The notes beneath the pieces are model-generated. The model did not search any database and was not told the origin of the DNA. It was given only the letters and a program-made list of their open reading frames with translations. Of a stretch of 64,000 bases of DNA, positions 55,303 through 63,160 are shown piece after piece. How positions within the stretch are numbered: the stretch's first letter is position 1; each line of letters begins with the position of its first letter. The stretch is from Georgenia faecalis. Lineage in GTDB: Bacteria > Actinomycetota > Actinomycetes > Actinomycetales > Actinomycetaceae. The DNA is taken from the NCBI RefSeq assembly GCF_003710105.1, contig NZ_CP033325.1:744001-808000 (forward strand), in the 5' to 3' direction. The translations under genes were made by a program, and so were the position numbers.

Positions 55303-55946
55303 CGCCCGCCCGCCCACGCGGGTGCGGGGTCGGGCACCGACCGGGCGCGGCCGACCGCCTCGGCGAGGGCCCGCAGCCCGGCGTCGTCCGCCGGACCGGG
55401 GGTGGCGTGGCCGTAGCAGACGGCGTCGAAGAGGCGTCCGGCGCGGTCGAGGTCGCCGGCGAGGTCGGGGAGCCGGACGGCCGCCGCCGTGGTCGCCTCG
55501 TGGGCGGTGAGGCCCGGCCGGTCGTCGAGGAGCGCGCGTTCGTCCAGCGCGCGCACCACGGCCCGGAACCGCATGAGGACGGCCCGGGACCAGTCGCCCG
55601 CCGCCGCGGCCGCGTCGGCGAGGGCGGTGAGCTGAGCGCTCGTGCTGCCGTCCTCGAAGACGACGGCGGAGGCCGAGGTGGCGCGACGCCGGGCGCGCAC
55701 GGGACCCGAGAGGTACAGCGCGACCCCCAGGAGCACCGCGACGCCCACGACGAGCAGCAGGGGGACGAGGCTGGAGGGCGCCGAGGCGTCCAGGCTGAGG
55801 AGCCGTTCGAGCTGGCGCACGAACCACTCCCAGGCGCGGTCCACCAGCCCCGGCTCGGTGGAGTAGACGCTCCGGGAGAGCTCGTCCTCGGCCCAGCGGC
55901 GGGCCTCGTCGGCGTCCGGGGTCACCACGAGGGGGAGGGAGGGCAC
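55299..55946 (-). CDS. DUF4129 domain membrane protein
   Basis: A 215-residue protein. The cytoplasmic or external N-terminus has EARRWAEDELSRSVY and WEWFVRQLERLL. A single central helix (VPLLLVVGVAVLLGVALYL) comes next, then a helical DUF4129 domain (GDWSRAVLMRFRAVVRALDERALL). GTG at 55946 lies two bases after the stop of the GPDPase-type gene. Part of the MoxR cluster; this family resembles the C-terminal part of bacterial transglutaminase-like proteins, but no enzyme domain is present here. Confidence 0.87.
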   Translation of the reverse strand: MPSLPLVVTPDADEARRWAEDELSRSVYSTEPGLVDRAWEWFVRQLERLLSLDASAPSSLVPLLLVVGVAVLLGVALYLSGPVRARRRATSASAVVFEDGSTSAQLTALADAAAAAGDWSRAVLMRFRAVVRALDERALLDDRPGLTAHEATTAAAVRLPDLAGDLDRAGRLFDAVCYGHATPGPADDAGLRALAEAVGRARSVPDPAPAWAGGR

Positions 55947-55948
55947 GC

Positions 55949-57124
55949 TCAGGACCCCTGGGCGGCCCGCGCCAGCTCGACGTCGAGCGCCTCCGTCCGC
56001 ATCCGCACGTCGATGTAGAGCAGGGCGAGGACCGCGGCCACGAACGGGATCGCGACCGCGGACGCCACCGACTGCCCGACGACGCTGAGGATGAGCGGCC
56101 ACGTGACGTCTCCGGCACCGCCGAGAGAGCCGACGATGGAGAACGGCACCGTGAGGATGCCCTGGAGGATCCCGAGGAGGACGAGGGTGAGCAGCATGAT
56201 CCCGAGGAGCCGCCAGAAGTGGCCGCGGGTGAGGCGCCACGACCGCCCGATGCTCGCGAAGACGTGCGAGCGCTCGAGCATGATCGCCGGCGGCGCCAGC
56301 ATCGTGCGCACCCCGAGGTACGCGAGGAGCAGGGCCAGGGCGAGGAAGGCCACGATCGTCACGATGACGGCGAGCGCGACGGAGTCACCGGCGAGGGTGG
56401 TGAGGCCGGCGACGAGGAAGGCGAGGGCGAAGACGCCGGCAAAGGTGAGGACCATGGCGCCGACCCACAGGAGCACGGTGAGGGCGAGCAGGCGCCACAC
56501 CTGCCCGCGGGCGCGTCGCCAGACCTCGCCGATGGGGGCGCGGCGCCCGATGACCGACTCGCTCACCGAGAGGATGAGCAGGCCGGTGAGGACGACGGTC
56601 GCGAAGCCGGTGACGACCGAGGCGAGCAGCGCACCGGCGAGCATGCCGGGGTTGAACGCGTCGACGAGGTCCGCGGAGCTGGACAGCGAGCTGGAGAGCA
56701 GGACGGACTCGAGGTCGGAGAGGTAGGCGCCCACGACGACGAGCTCGATGACCGTGCTGAGGGCGACGACGATGGCGGAGAGTCCGAACATCACCCCGGG
56801 GTTGGTCCGGATCGCCCGGAAGGCTCCGTCGTAGATCTCGCCGAGCGTGAGCGGGCGCAGCGGGATGATCCCGGGCTGCATGGCCGCGGGCACCTGCGTG
56901 AACCCCGGACCGAAGTAACCGCCGTCCTGCGGGGCCCCGTACTGGCCGTAGCCGGTCGCGGGCGCCCCGTACTGGCCGTACTGCGGATCCGGGGCGGGGG
57001 CCCCGTACTGGCCGTACTGGGGGTCTGGGGCGGGCGCCCCGGGCCGCGGGGGGCCGTACTGGCCGTACTGCGGGTCCGGCGGGCCACCTGGCCCGTCGTT
57101 CCGCTCCTGCGGCCGCTCGCTCAT
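55949..57124 (-). CDS. GPDPase-type membrane-domain protein
   Basis: A 391-residue polytopic protein with a glycerophosphoryl diester phosphodiesterase membrane-domain fold but no phosphodiesterase domain. The N-terminal 80 residues are Pro/Gln/Tyr/Gly-rich with repeated DPQYGQYG units. PLTLGEIYDGAFRAIRTNPG marks the conserved entry segment. About six helices follow, with a SWRLTRGHFWRLLGIMLL loop. ATG at 57124 has GAAGGGGA upstream. It starts the minus-strand MoxR cluster and is divergent from mtrA across 142 bases. Confidence 0.87.
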   Translation of the reverse strand: MSERPQERNDGPGGPPDPQYGQYGPPRPGAPAPDPQYGQYGAPAPDPQYGQYGAPATGYGQYGAPQDGGYFGPGFTQVPAAMQPGIIPLRPLTLGEIYDGAFRAIRTNPGVMFGLSAIVVALSTVIELVVVGAYLSDLESVLLSSSLSSSADLVDAFNPGMLAGALLASVVTGFATVVLTGLLILSVSESVIGRRAPIGEVWRRARGQVWRLLALTVLLWVGAMVLTFAGVFALAFLVAGLTTLAGDSVALAVIVTIVAFLALALLLAYLGVRTMLAPPAIMLERSHVFASIGRSWRLTRGHFWRLLGIMLLTLVLLGILQGILTVPFSIVGSLGGAGDVTWPLILSVVGQSVASAVAIPFVAAVLALLYIDVRMRTEALDVELARAAQGS

Positions 57125-57266
57125 CGTTCCCCTTCCACCTGCGGTGAGGCGGTGATCCTGTGCTGAGGCGGTCATCGTCCCACGCGAGGGGCCGCTCACC
57201 GTCGCCTTCGACACATCCACGGCCGGGCGTCTCCCCGGGACGGGGCCCGGGTGCGAGAATGGCCTG

Positions 57267-57950
57267 ATGACTGCCCGCATCCTCGTCGTGGACGACGACA
57301 CCGCGCTCGCCGAGATGATCGGGATCGTGCTCGCCGCCGACGGGTTCGAAGCCGCCTTCTGCGCGGACGGCGCCCAGGCGCTCGACGCCGTCCGGGCGGA
57401 GCAGCCCGACCTCGTGCTCCTCGACCTCATGCTCCCCGGCCTCGACGGCGTCGAGGTCTGCCGGCTCATCCGGGCAGAGTCTGACGTCCCCGTCGTCATG
57501 CTCACGGCGAAGTCCGACACGACCGACGTCGTCACCGGCCTGGAGGCGGGCGCCGACGACTACATCTCCAAGCCGTTCAAGCCCAAGGAGCTCGTCGCCC
57601 GCGTGAAGACCCGGCTGCGGCGCCGGGAGGTCGTCGACGCCGAGCGCCTGGAGATCGGTGACCTCGTCATCGATGTCGCCGGCCACCGCGTCCTGCGCGG
57701 CGACCAGGCGATCGGTCTCACCCCGCTCGAGTTCGACCTGCTCGTGGCGCTCGCCCGCAAGCCGTGGCAGGTGTTCAGCCGGGAGGTCCTCCTCGAGCAG
57801 GTCTGGGGCTACCGGCACGCCGCCGACACGCGTCTGGTCAACGTCCACGTGCAGCGGCTGCGGGCCAAGATCGAGAAGGACCCCGAGCGGCCCGAGGTGG
57901 TCGTCACCGTTCGCGGTGTCGGTTACCGCGCGGGGGCGCCGCAGCGGTGA
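57267..57950 (+). CDS. mtrA: Two-component response regulator MtrA
   Basis: A 227-residue OmpR-type regulator controlling cell division, wall metabolism and osmotic responses in actinobacteria. The receiver domain has phospho-acceptor D53 (VLLDLMLPG) and the conserved lysine in DDYISKPFKPKEL. The winged-helix C-terminus contains LTPLEFDLLVALARKPWQVFS and RGVGYRAG. GAGAAT stands six bases before the ATG and no Shine-Dalgarno is seen, so the mRNA may be leaderless. The stop overlaps mtrB by four bases. Confidence 0.97.
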   Translation: MTARILVVDDDTALAEMIGIVLAADGFEAAFCADGAQALDAVRAEQPDLVLLDLMLPGLDGVEVCRLIRAESDVPVVMLTAKSDTTDVVTGLEAGADDYISKPFKPKELVARVKTRLRRREVVDAERLEIGDLVIDVAGHRVLRGDQAIGLTPLEFDLLVALARKPWQVFSREVLLEQVWGYRHAADTRLVNVHVQRLRAKIEKDPERPEVVVTVRGVGYRAGAPQR

Positions 57951-59611
57951 CGGAGTCCGTGGACGGCACGGGCGAAGGGGGGACGCCGGTGGCACCGACC
58001 GACCGCGCGCGCGCCCTCGCGCAGCGCGCCGCGACCCGCTGGCGCTCCTCGCTGCGGCTGCGGGTGGGAGCGATGACGGGCCTCGTCGGCCTGGGCGCCC
58101 TCGCCGTCCTCGCCCTGTTCGTCACGATGACCATCCGCGACGGCCTCTTCGAGGAACGGCGCGACCAGGTCCTGGCCGACGCCGCGGCCCGCGCGGCGAG
58201 CGCCCAGCAGCGCTTCGACGCGGCGACGGCGAACACCGGGCCGCAGGTCCAGGCCCTCGCCAACGACCTCATCGTCTCCATGCAGGGCTCGGGATCGGGC
58301 ACCGTCGGGATGATGCTGCTGCGCTCGCCGCAGGAGCAGTCGCAGGTGCTCATCAACGACTCGGTGACGGACACCCGGCTCCTCGACCCCGCCGTCCTCA
58401 CCGACGTGCTGCGGGAGGCCGTCGTCACCGACGGCGGCCAGCACTGGCAGTCCGTCCCTCTGCTCGAGTCCATGGGGGACGCCCCCGGGATCATTGTCGG
58501 GTCACCGGTCACGCTGCCCGTCGTCGGCACGTACGAGCTCTACAGCGTGTACTCCCTGGGGCCGGAGGAGGAGACGCTCCTGCTGGTCATGCGGGTCCTC
58601 GCGGTCGGGGCCGGCGTGCTCGTCGTCCTCCTCGGGGCGATGACGTGGTTCATCACCCGCCGCGTGCTGCTCCCCGTGCGGGAGGCGGCGCAGACCGCCG
58701 AGCGCCTCGCCGACGGCCGGCTCGACGAGCGCATCGAGGTGCGCGGCGAGGACGAGCTCGCCACGCTCGGCCGCTCGTTCAACGGGATGGCGGAGAGCCT
58801 GCACGACCAGATCGAGCAGCTCGCCGAGCTCTCCCGCCTCCAGCAGCGCTTCGTCTCCGACGTCTCGCACGAGCTGCGGACCCCGCTGACGACCATCCGG
58901 ATGGCCGCCGAGGTCCTCAACGCGGCCCGCGAGGACTTCTCCCCGGCGTCGCGGCGCTCCGCCGAGCTCCTCTACGCCCAGCTCGACCGCTTCGAGTCGA
59001 TGCTCACCGACCTCCTCGAGATCAGCCGGTTCGACGCGGGCGCGGCCGTCCTCGACGTCGAGGAGCGCGACCTCGTCTCCGTCGTCGAGCACGTCGTCGA
59101 GATGGCGGCTCCGCTCACCGAGCGCAGCGGGTCGACGGTGACCGTCACCGGTCCCGGTCGCCCCTGCACCGCGGACATCGACCCGCGCCGGGTCGAGCGG
59201 ATCCTGCGCAACCTCCTCGTCAACGCCGTCGAGCACGGCGAGGGACGGCCCATCGACATCACCGTGGGGGTCGACGAGCAGGCGGTGGCCGTCCTCGTGC
59301 GCGACCACGGGGTGGGGATGAGCCTGGAGGACACCGAGCGCGTCTTCGACCGCTTCTGGCGCGCCGACCCCGCGCGCGCCCGGACCAGCGGCGGGACCGG
59401 CCTCGGACTGGCCATCTCGTTGGAGGATGCGCGCCTGCACGGCGGGTGGCTGGAGGCGTGGGGGCAGCCCGGGCTGGGCGCCGCGTTCCGGCTGACCCTG
59501 CCCCGCAACGCCGGGGTGAGCCTCACCGGGTCCCCGGCCGAGCTGCCCTCGTCCGAGGTCCTCCTCGTGGGCGCGCCCGAGCTCGGCGACCTGGAGAGGC
59601 TGGGCCGATGA
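57947..59611 (+). CDS. mtrB: Sensor histidine kinase MtrB
   Basis: A 554-residue sensor kinase and partner of MtrA. Two membrane helices (near residues 40-60 and 215-235) flank an extracellular sensor region. HAMP follows (RRVLLPVREAAQTAERLADG). The phospho-accepting H308 is in VSDVSHELRTPLT, the N box is NLLVNAVEHGEG and the ATP lid has GGTGLGLAI. GTG start overlaps mtrA and its stop overlaps lpqB, the standard three-gene operon order. Confidence 0.96.
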   Translation: MTESVDGTGEGGTPVAPTDRARALAQRAATRWRSSLRLRVGAMTGLVGLGALAVLALFVTMTIRDGLFEERRDQVLADAAARAASAQQRFDAATANTGPQVQALANDLIVSMQGSGSGTVGMMLLRSPQEQSQVLINDSVTDTRLLDPAVLTDVLREAVVTDGGQHWQSVPLLESMGDAPGIIVGSPVTLPVVGTYELYSVYSLGPEEETLLLVMRVLAVGAGVLVVLLGAMTWFITRRVLLPVREAAQTAERLADGRLDERIEVRGEDELATLGRSFNGMAESLHDQIEQLAELSRLQQRFVSDVSHELRTPLTTIRMAAEVLNAAREDFSPASRRSAELLYAQLDRFESMLTDLLEISRFDAGAAVLDVEERDLVSVVEHVVEMAAPLTERSGSTVTVTGPGRPCTADIDPRRVERILRNLLVNAVEHGEGRPIDITVGVDEQAVAVLVRDHGVGMSLEDTERVFDRFWRADPARARTSGGTGLGLAISLEDARLHGGWLEAWGQPGLGAAFRLTLPRNAGVSLTGSPAELPSSEVLLVGAPELGDLERLGR

Positions 59612-61296
59612 CCCGCCGCGGCCGCCTCGCCGCGGTGCTCACCCTCGTCGCGCTGCTCCTCACCGGGTGCGCCAGCCTGCCGCGCTCCGGCCCGGTCGTC
59701 GCCGGCGACCCCGACCTGCCGGACTCCGACGGCGTCGCGCTCGTCGCCTACGGCCCGGCGCCCGACGCGGAGCCCCAGGCCATCGTCCAGGGCTTCCTGC
59801 GGGCGGTTGCCGCGGGCGCCGGCGACGAGTTCACCATGGCGCGCGAGTTTCTCGCCGGCCCCGTCTCGCACACCTGGAACCCCCGGGCTCAGGTGTGGGT
59901 CCACGCCGCGCGCGACGAGATCGCGATCTCCCAGGCGGCCGACGGGACCGTCCGCGCCAGCGCGACCGCCGTGGCGAGCATCGACGCCGAGGGCCGCTAC
60001 ACCGAGGCCGCCCCGGACACCACCGTCGACCTCGACTTCAGCCTCGTCCGGGGGGCCGACGGCCAGTGGCGCATCGTCGACCTCGAGGACGGCATCCTCA
60101 TCTCCCCGGCGGACTTCGACGCCCAGTACGCCCAGCTCCCGGTGTACTTCCTCACCGCGGACCGCGAGGCGCTCGTGCCCGAGACCCGTTGGTTCTCCGA
60201 GCAGCACGCCGCCACCGCGGTCGTGCGCGGGCTGCTCGAGGGTCCCTCGCCGTGGCTCGCCGCCGGCGTGACGAGTGCGATCCCGGTGGGCACCCGGCTC
60301 ACGGTGGACTCGGTGAGCGTCCTCGAGGGCATCGCGGAGGTGGACCTCTCCCCGGAGGTGCTGGCCGCCGAGCCCGAGCAGCGGGGGCTCGTCATGGCCC
60401 AGCTCGAGGCGTCGCTGCGGTCCGTGAGCTCCGTCCAGGCCGTCCGGGTGACGGTGGCCGGCTCGCCGTTCGAGCTCGAGGAGCCGGTGCCCGTCCTCGT
60501 GCGCAACCCCTACGTCACCGCCAACCCCGTCGTCGTCTCTGCCGACGAGCTGCTCCGGTTCAACGGCCTGGACGTCGTCCCCGTGTCCGGCGCGCTGCCC
60601 ATGCCGGACGCCAGGCTGCGCGCGCCCGCGCTCCCGTACGAGAACGCCGAGGGGCCCATGGTCGTCCTCGACGGGACCGACCGGCTCGTCACGGTCGCCA
60701 CGACCGAGGCGGCCCCCGTCGTCCTCGTCGAGAGCCCCGACCTCGTCGCCCCCACCGTCGACCGGCACGGGTGGGTGTGGACGAGCCCGCGGAGCAGCGA
60801 CGGCGCGCTCGTCGCCGCCCGCGAGAACGGCGCCACGGTCCCCGTCGAGGCCAGCTGGCTCGCCGGCAGCGACATCCTCTCGCTGCGGGTCTCGCGCGAG
60901 GGCGCCCGCGCCGTCATCGTCCGCGAGAGCGAGGGCGCCTCCCACGTGGAGATCGCCGCCGTCGTCCGGGACCGGGACGGCACGCCCCGCGCCCTGGGCG
61001 ACCCGGTGCGGCTGGGGGAGGTCCTCACCAGCGCGAGCGCCGTCACCTGGGTCGACGAGGAGACCGTCGCCGTGCTGGGGACGAGCGGGACCGACGAGGC
61101 GCCGTCGGTCCACCTGCTCACCGTCGGGGGACCGACGACGGACCTGCCCGCCGTGGAGCGGGCGACGACGGTCACCGCCGGGACCGGCGACCGCACCCTC
61201 CTGCTCGGCACCTCCGATGGTCAGCTCTTCGAGCGCAACGGCCTCGGCTGGAGCCTCGCGGTCACCGCCGTGGCCGATCCCGCCTACCCCGGCTGA
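59608..61296 (+). CDS. lpqB: Lipoprotein LpqB
   Basis: A 562-residue lipoprotein that interacts with MtrB and tunes MtrA phosphorylation in mycobacteria. The lipobox is LLTGC with cysteine 21. An N-terminal region is followed by a GerMN domain (LTVDSVSVLEGIAEVDLSPE), then a beta-propeller-like C-terminal half (VDRHGWVWTSPRSSDG). ATG at 59608 overlaps mtrB by ATGA. A bulged hairpin follows at 61323-61353. Confidence 0.94.
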   Translation: MTRRGRLAAVLTLVALLLTGCASLPRSGPVVAGDPDLPDSDGVALVAYGPAPDAEPQAIVQGFLRAVAAGAGDEFTMAREFLAGPVSHTWNPRAQVWVHAARDEIAISQAADGTVRASATAVASIDAEGRYTEAAPDTTVDLDFSLVRGADGQWRIVDLEDGILISPADFDAQYAQLPVYFLTADREALVPETRWFSEQHAATAVVRGLLEGPSPWLAAGVTSAIPVGTRLTVDSVSVLEGIAEVDLSPEVLAAEPEQRGLVMAQLEASLRSVSSVQAVRVTVAGSPFELEEPVPVLVRNPYVTANPVVVSADELLRFNGLDVVPVSGALPMPDARLRAPALPYENAEGPMVVLDGTDRLVTVATTEAAPVVLVESPDLVAPTVDRHGWVWTSPRSSDGALVAARENGATVPVEASWLAGSDILSLRVSREGARAVIVRESEGASHVEIAAVVRDRDGTPRALGDPVRLGEVLTSASAVTWVDEETVAVLGTSGTDEAPSVHLLTVGGPTTDLPAVERATTVTAGTGDRTLLLGTSDGQLFERNGLGWSLAVTAVADPAYPG

Positions 61297-61322
61297 GTCC
61301 TCCCCACCGCGCCCCGGCGCCG

Positions 61323-61353
61323 AGGCGTCCACCGGCGGGCTCGCCGGACGCCT
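61323..61353 (+). terminator. Bulged hairpin after lpqB
   Basis: AGGCGTCC plus GGCG (left side, with a three-base bulge ACC) pairs with CGCC plus GGACGCCT (61342-61353); the loop is GGCT. It lies 27 bases after the lpqB stop and 33 bases before comF, so it may terminate the mtrAB-lpqB transcript or reduce read-through. Confidence 0.5.
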
Positions 61354-61385
61354 GCCCCGACGGCGGGGCGCGCGAGGGTGGCGTC

Positions 61386-62159
61386 ATGGTCCGCGACGGT
61401 CCCCTCCTCGGCGCCCTCCGTGAGGCCCTGGGTCTCGTGCTGCCCGTCGAGTGCGCGGGGTGCGGGGCCTGGGACGTCGCCGTGTGCGCCGCCTGCGCCG
61501 AGCTCCTCGCCGGGCCACCGGTGCGGTGCGACGCCCAGGCGCCGCTCCTCGCCGACGCCGGGCCGGCGACGTGGGCCGTCGCCGCCTACGCCGGGCCGGT
61601 GCGCGAGGTGGTCCTGGCGTGGAAGAGCGCGGGACGGGCCGACGTCGCCCCGGTGGTCCTGGCGGCGGGGGAGCGGGCCGGGGCGTCGTGGGCCACGGCG
61701 CTGGCCCTCGCCGGGGTCCGCGACGTCGTGGTGCTGCCCGCCCCGTCGGGCCGCGCGCGGCGGTGGCGCCGGCAGCTCGTCGTCGCGGACCTCGCCGACG
61801 CCGTCGGGCGTGGGCTGGCCGGCTCCCTCCCACGGCGGGGGCGGCGCCGGCGGGTCCTCGTCGTCGATGCCCTCCGGCGCACGGGCGGGCGGTCCCACCA
61901 GGCGGGGCTCGGTACCCGCCGTCGGGCGGACAACCGGCGCGGTACCGTCCGCCTCGTCGCCCACCTGCCCGTGGGGGCCGACGTCGTGCTCGTCGACGAC
62001 GTCGTGACGACGGGCGCGACGCTCGCCGAGTGCGCCCGGGTGCTGGCCGCCGCCGGGCACCCGGTGCGCGGCGCCCTCGTCCTTGCCGCCACAGGTCCGA
62101 GCGGCCGGACGACGGCGGGGTGGCCGGGGGGCCCGTCCGGGGGGCGGGACGGTACCTGA
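61386..62159 (+). CDS. ComF-family phosphoribosyltransferase
   Basis: A 257-residue ComF-type protein. Two cysteine pairs (ECAGCGAWDVAVCAACAE) form a likely zinc finger near the N-terminus. The PRPP-binding loop VVLVDDVVTTGATL is near residue 205. The family was first known from competence in Bacillus but is widespread. ATG at 61386. Its position between lpqB and hpf is conserved in actinobacteria. Actual substrate unknown. Confidence 0.9.
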   Translation: MVRDGPLLGALREALGLVLPVECAGCGAWDVAVCAACAELLAGPPVRCDAQAPLLADAGPATWAVAAYAGPVREVVLAWKSAGRADVAPVVLAAGERAGASWATALALAGVRDVVVLPAPSGRARRWRRQLVVADLADAVGRGLAGSLPRRGRRRRVLVVDALRRTGGRSHQAGLGTRRRADNRRGTVRLVAHLPVGADVVLVDDVVTTGATLAECARVLAAAGHPVRGALVLAATGPSGRTTAGWPGGPSGGRDGT

Positions 62160-62186
62160 CCCGAAGTGTCGGCGGGGTGGATCGTC

Positions 62187-62192
62187 TACTAA
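62187..62192 (+). promoter_or_regulatory. Possible -10 box placed for a leaderless transcript
   Basis: TACTAA (62187-62192) ends nine bases before the ATG at 62202, the spacing expected when transcription starts at or next to the start codon. No clear -35 box is seen, which is common for actinobacterial leaderless promoters. Confidence 0.4.
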
Positions 62193-62201
62193 CGTTTGGT
62201 C

Positions 62202-62315
62202 ATGGAAGCCACCCGCAGCGAGGCCGAGACGTTCCGGCCCCGTGCGGCGTGGTGGTGGGGAGGTGATAGCCGCATCGTCCGCCCGCCCTCGAGCGGGCTG
62301 TCGTCCTGGGCCTAG
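62202..62315 (+). CDS. Possible 37-aa Trp-rich leader ORF upstream of hpf
   Basis: ATG at 62202 opens a 37-codon frame ending TAG at 62313-62315. It contains three consecutive tryptophan codons (residues 17-19, AAWWWGG) and a fourth near the end. There is no ribosome binding site, but a possible -10 box sits where a leaderless mRNA would start. Inside it GGGGAGGTGAT (62257-62267) closely matches the Shine-Dalgarno sequence. The stop codon lies in the palindrome TGGGCCTAGGCCCA. hpf begins 36 bases later. It could be an attenuation-type leader peptide or an accident. Confidence 0.4.
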   Translation: MEATRSEAETFRPRAAWWWGGDSRIVRPPSSGLSSWA

Positions 62316-62320
62316 GCCCA
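62307..62320 (+). promoter_or_regulatory. 14-base palindrome before hpf
   Basis: TGGGCCTAGGCCCA is a perfect palindrome covering the stop codon of the leader ORF and lying 22 bases before the hpf Shine-Dalgarno. It may be an operator or an RNA element. A second stem, GCCCGC (62281-62286) with GCGGGC (62293-62298), lies just upstream. Confidence 0.45.
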
Positions 62321-62351
62321 CAGATCACCACAACCCCCCACGGAGGTCAGC

Positions 62352-63002
62352 ATGGACATCGCCGTCGTCGGCCGTAACACCGAGGTCCCGGAACGGTTCC
62401 GCCAGCACCTGGAGGAGAAGCTCTCGAAGGTGGAGCAGTTCGCCCCACGTGCTCAGCGCGTCGAGGTGGAGCTCACCCACGAGCGCAACCCTCGTCTCGC
62501 GGATCGTTCCGAGCGGGTCGAGCTGACCGTGCTCGACCGAGGCCCCACGGTGCGTGCCGAAGCCAGCGCGGGGGACCGCTACGCGGCCCTGGACCTCGCG
62601 ACGGCGAAGCTGCTCGAGCGCCTGCGCCGCGTGCGGGACCGCCGCAAGGACCACCACGGCCGGCGCGACACGACGCCGGTCGACGTCCCGGCGCCCGAGC
62701 CGGTCGTCGAGGAGGAGGCCCCGGAGCTGCCCACGGTGCCCGTCGCTCCCACGGAGCCCGGTGTCGCCGTCGAGGCCCAGCTCGGTGACTCCCCGGTCGT
62801 CGTCCGCCAGAAGCTGCACGAGGCGACCCCGATGACGGTCGACCAGGCGCTCTACCAGATGGAGCTCGTCGGCCACCCGTTCTACCTCTTCATCGACGAG
62901 GACACCGGCCAGCCCTGCGCCGTGTACCACCGCCACGGCTGGACCTACGGCGTCATCCGGCTCAACACGGTCGTCGCCCCGGCGCCGGCGGGCGAGTCCT
63001 GA
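62352..63002 (+). CDS. hpf: Long ribosome hibernation-promoting factor
   Basis: A 216-residue long-form HPF that binds the 30S decoding site and joins ribosomes into inactive 100S dimers in stationary phase or stress. The N-terminal S30AE domain has DIAVVGRNTEVPERFRQHLE and RVEVELTHERNP. A charged linker spans residues about 100-150. The C-terminal dimerisation domain carries VVRQKLHEATPMTVDQALYQ and MELVGHPFYLFIDEDTG. ATG at 62352 has CGGAGGTC upstream. In M. tuberculosis the corresponding gene lies next to secA1. A nested hairpin follows the stop. Confidence 0.96.
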   Translation: MDIAVVGRNTEVPERFRQHLEEKLSKVEQFAPRAQRVEVELTHERNPRLADRSERVELTVLDRGPTVRAEASAGDRYAALDLATAKLLERLRRVRDRRKDHHGRRDTTPVDVPAPEPVVEEEAPELPTVPVAPTEPGVAVEAQLGDSPVVVRQKLHEATPMTVDQALYQMELVGHPFYLFIDEDTGQPCAVYHRHGWTYGVIRLNTVVAPAPAGES

Positions 63003-63041
63003 CCGAGCGGTGAGCCCGGACCACGCCGGGCCGTGAGCCTC

Positions 63042-63093
63042 CTGCCCGCCCCGGGTGGCGATCAGCGCCACCATGGGGGAGGGGCGGGCAGGG
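63042..63093 (+). terminator. Nested hairpin terminator after hpf
   Basis: Outer perfect 12-base arms CCTGCCCGCCCC (63042-63053) and GGGGCGGGCAGG (63082-63093) enclose a smaller stem GGTGGCG (63055-63061) with CGCCACC (63067-63073). It begins 40 bases after the hpf stop. Confidence 0.75.
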
Positions 63094-63160
63094 GCCGCGG
63101 GCCGCGACGCGCGGGCCGATGGGCGCCCGCCGGGGCCGACCGCCTGGCACGATCGGCGGC

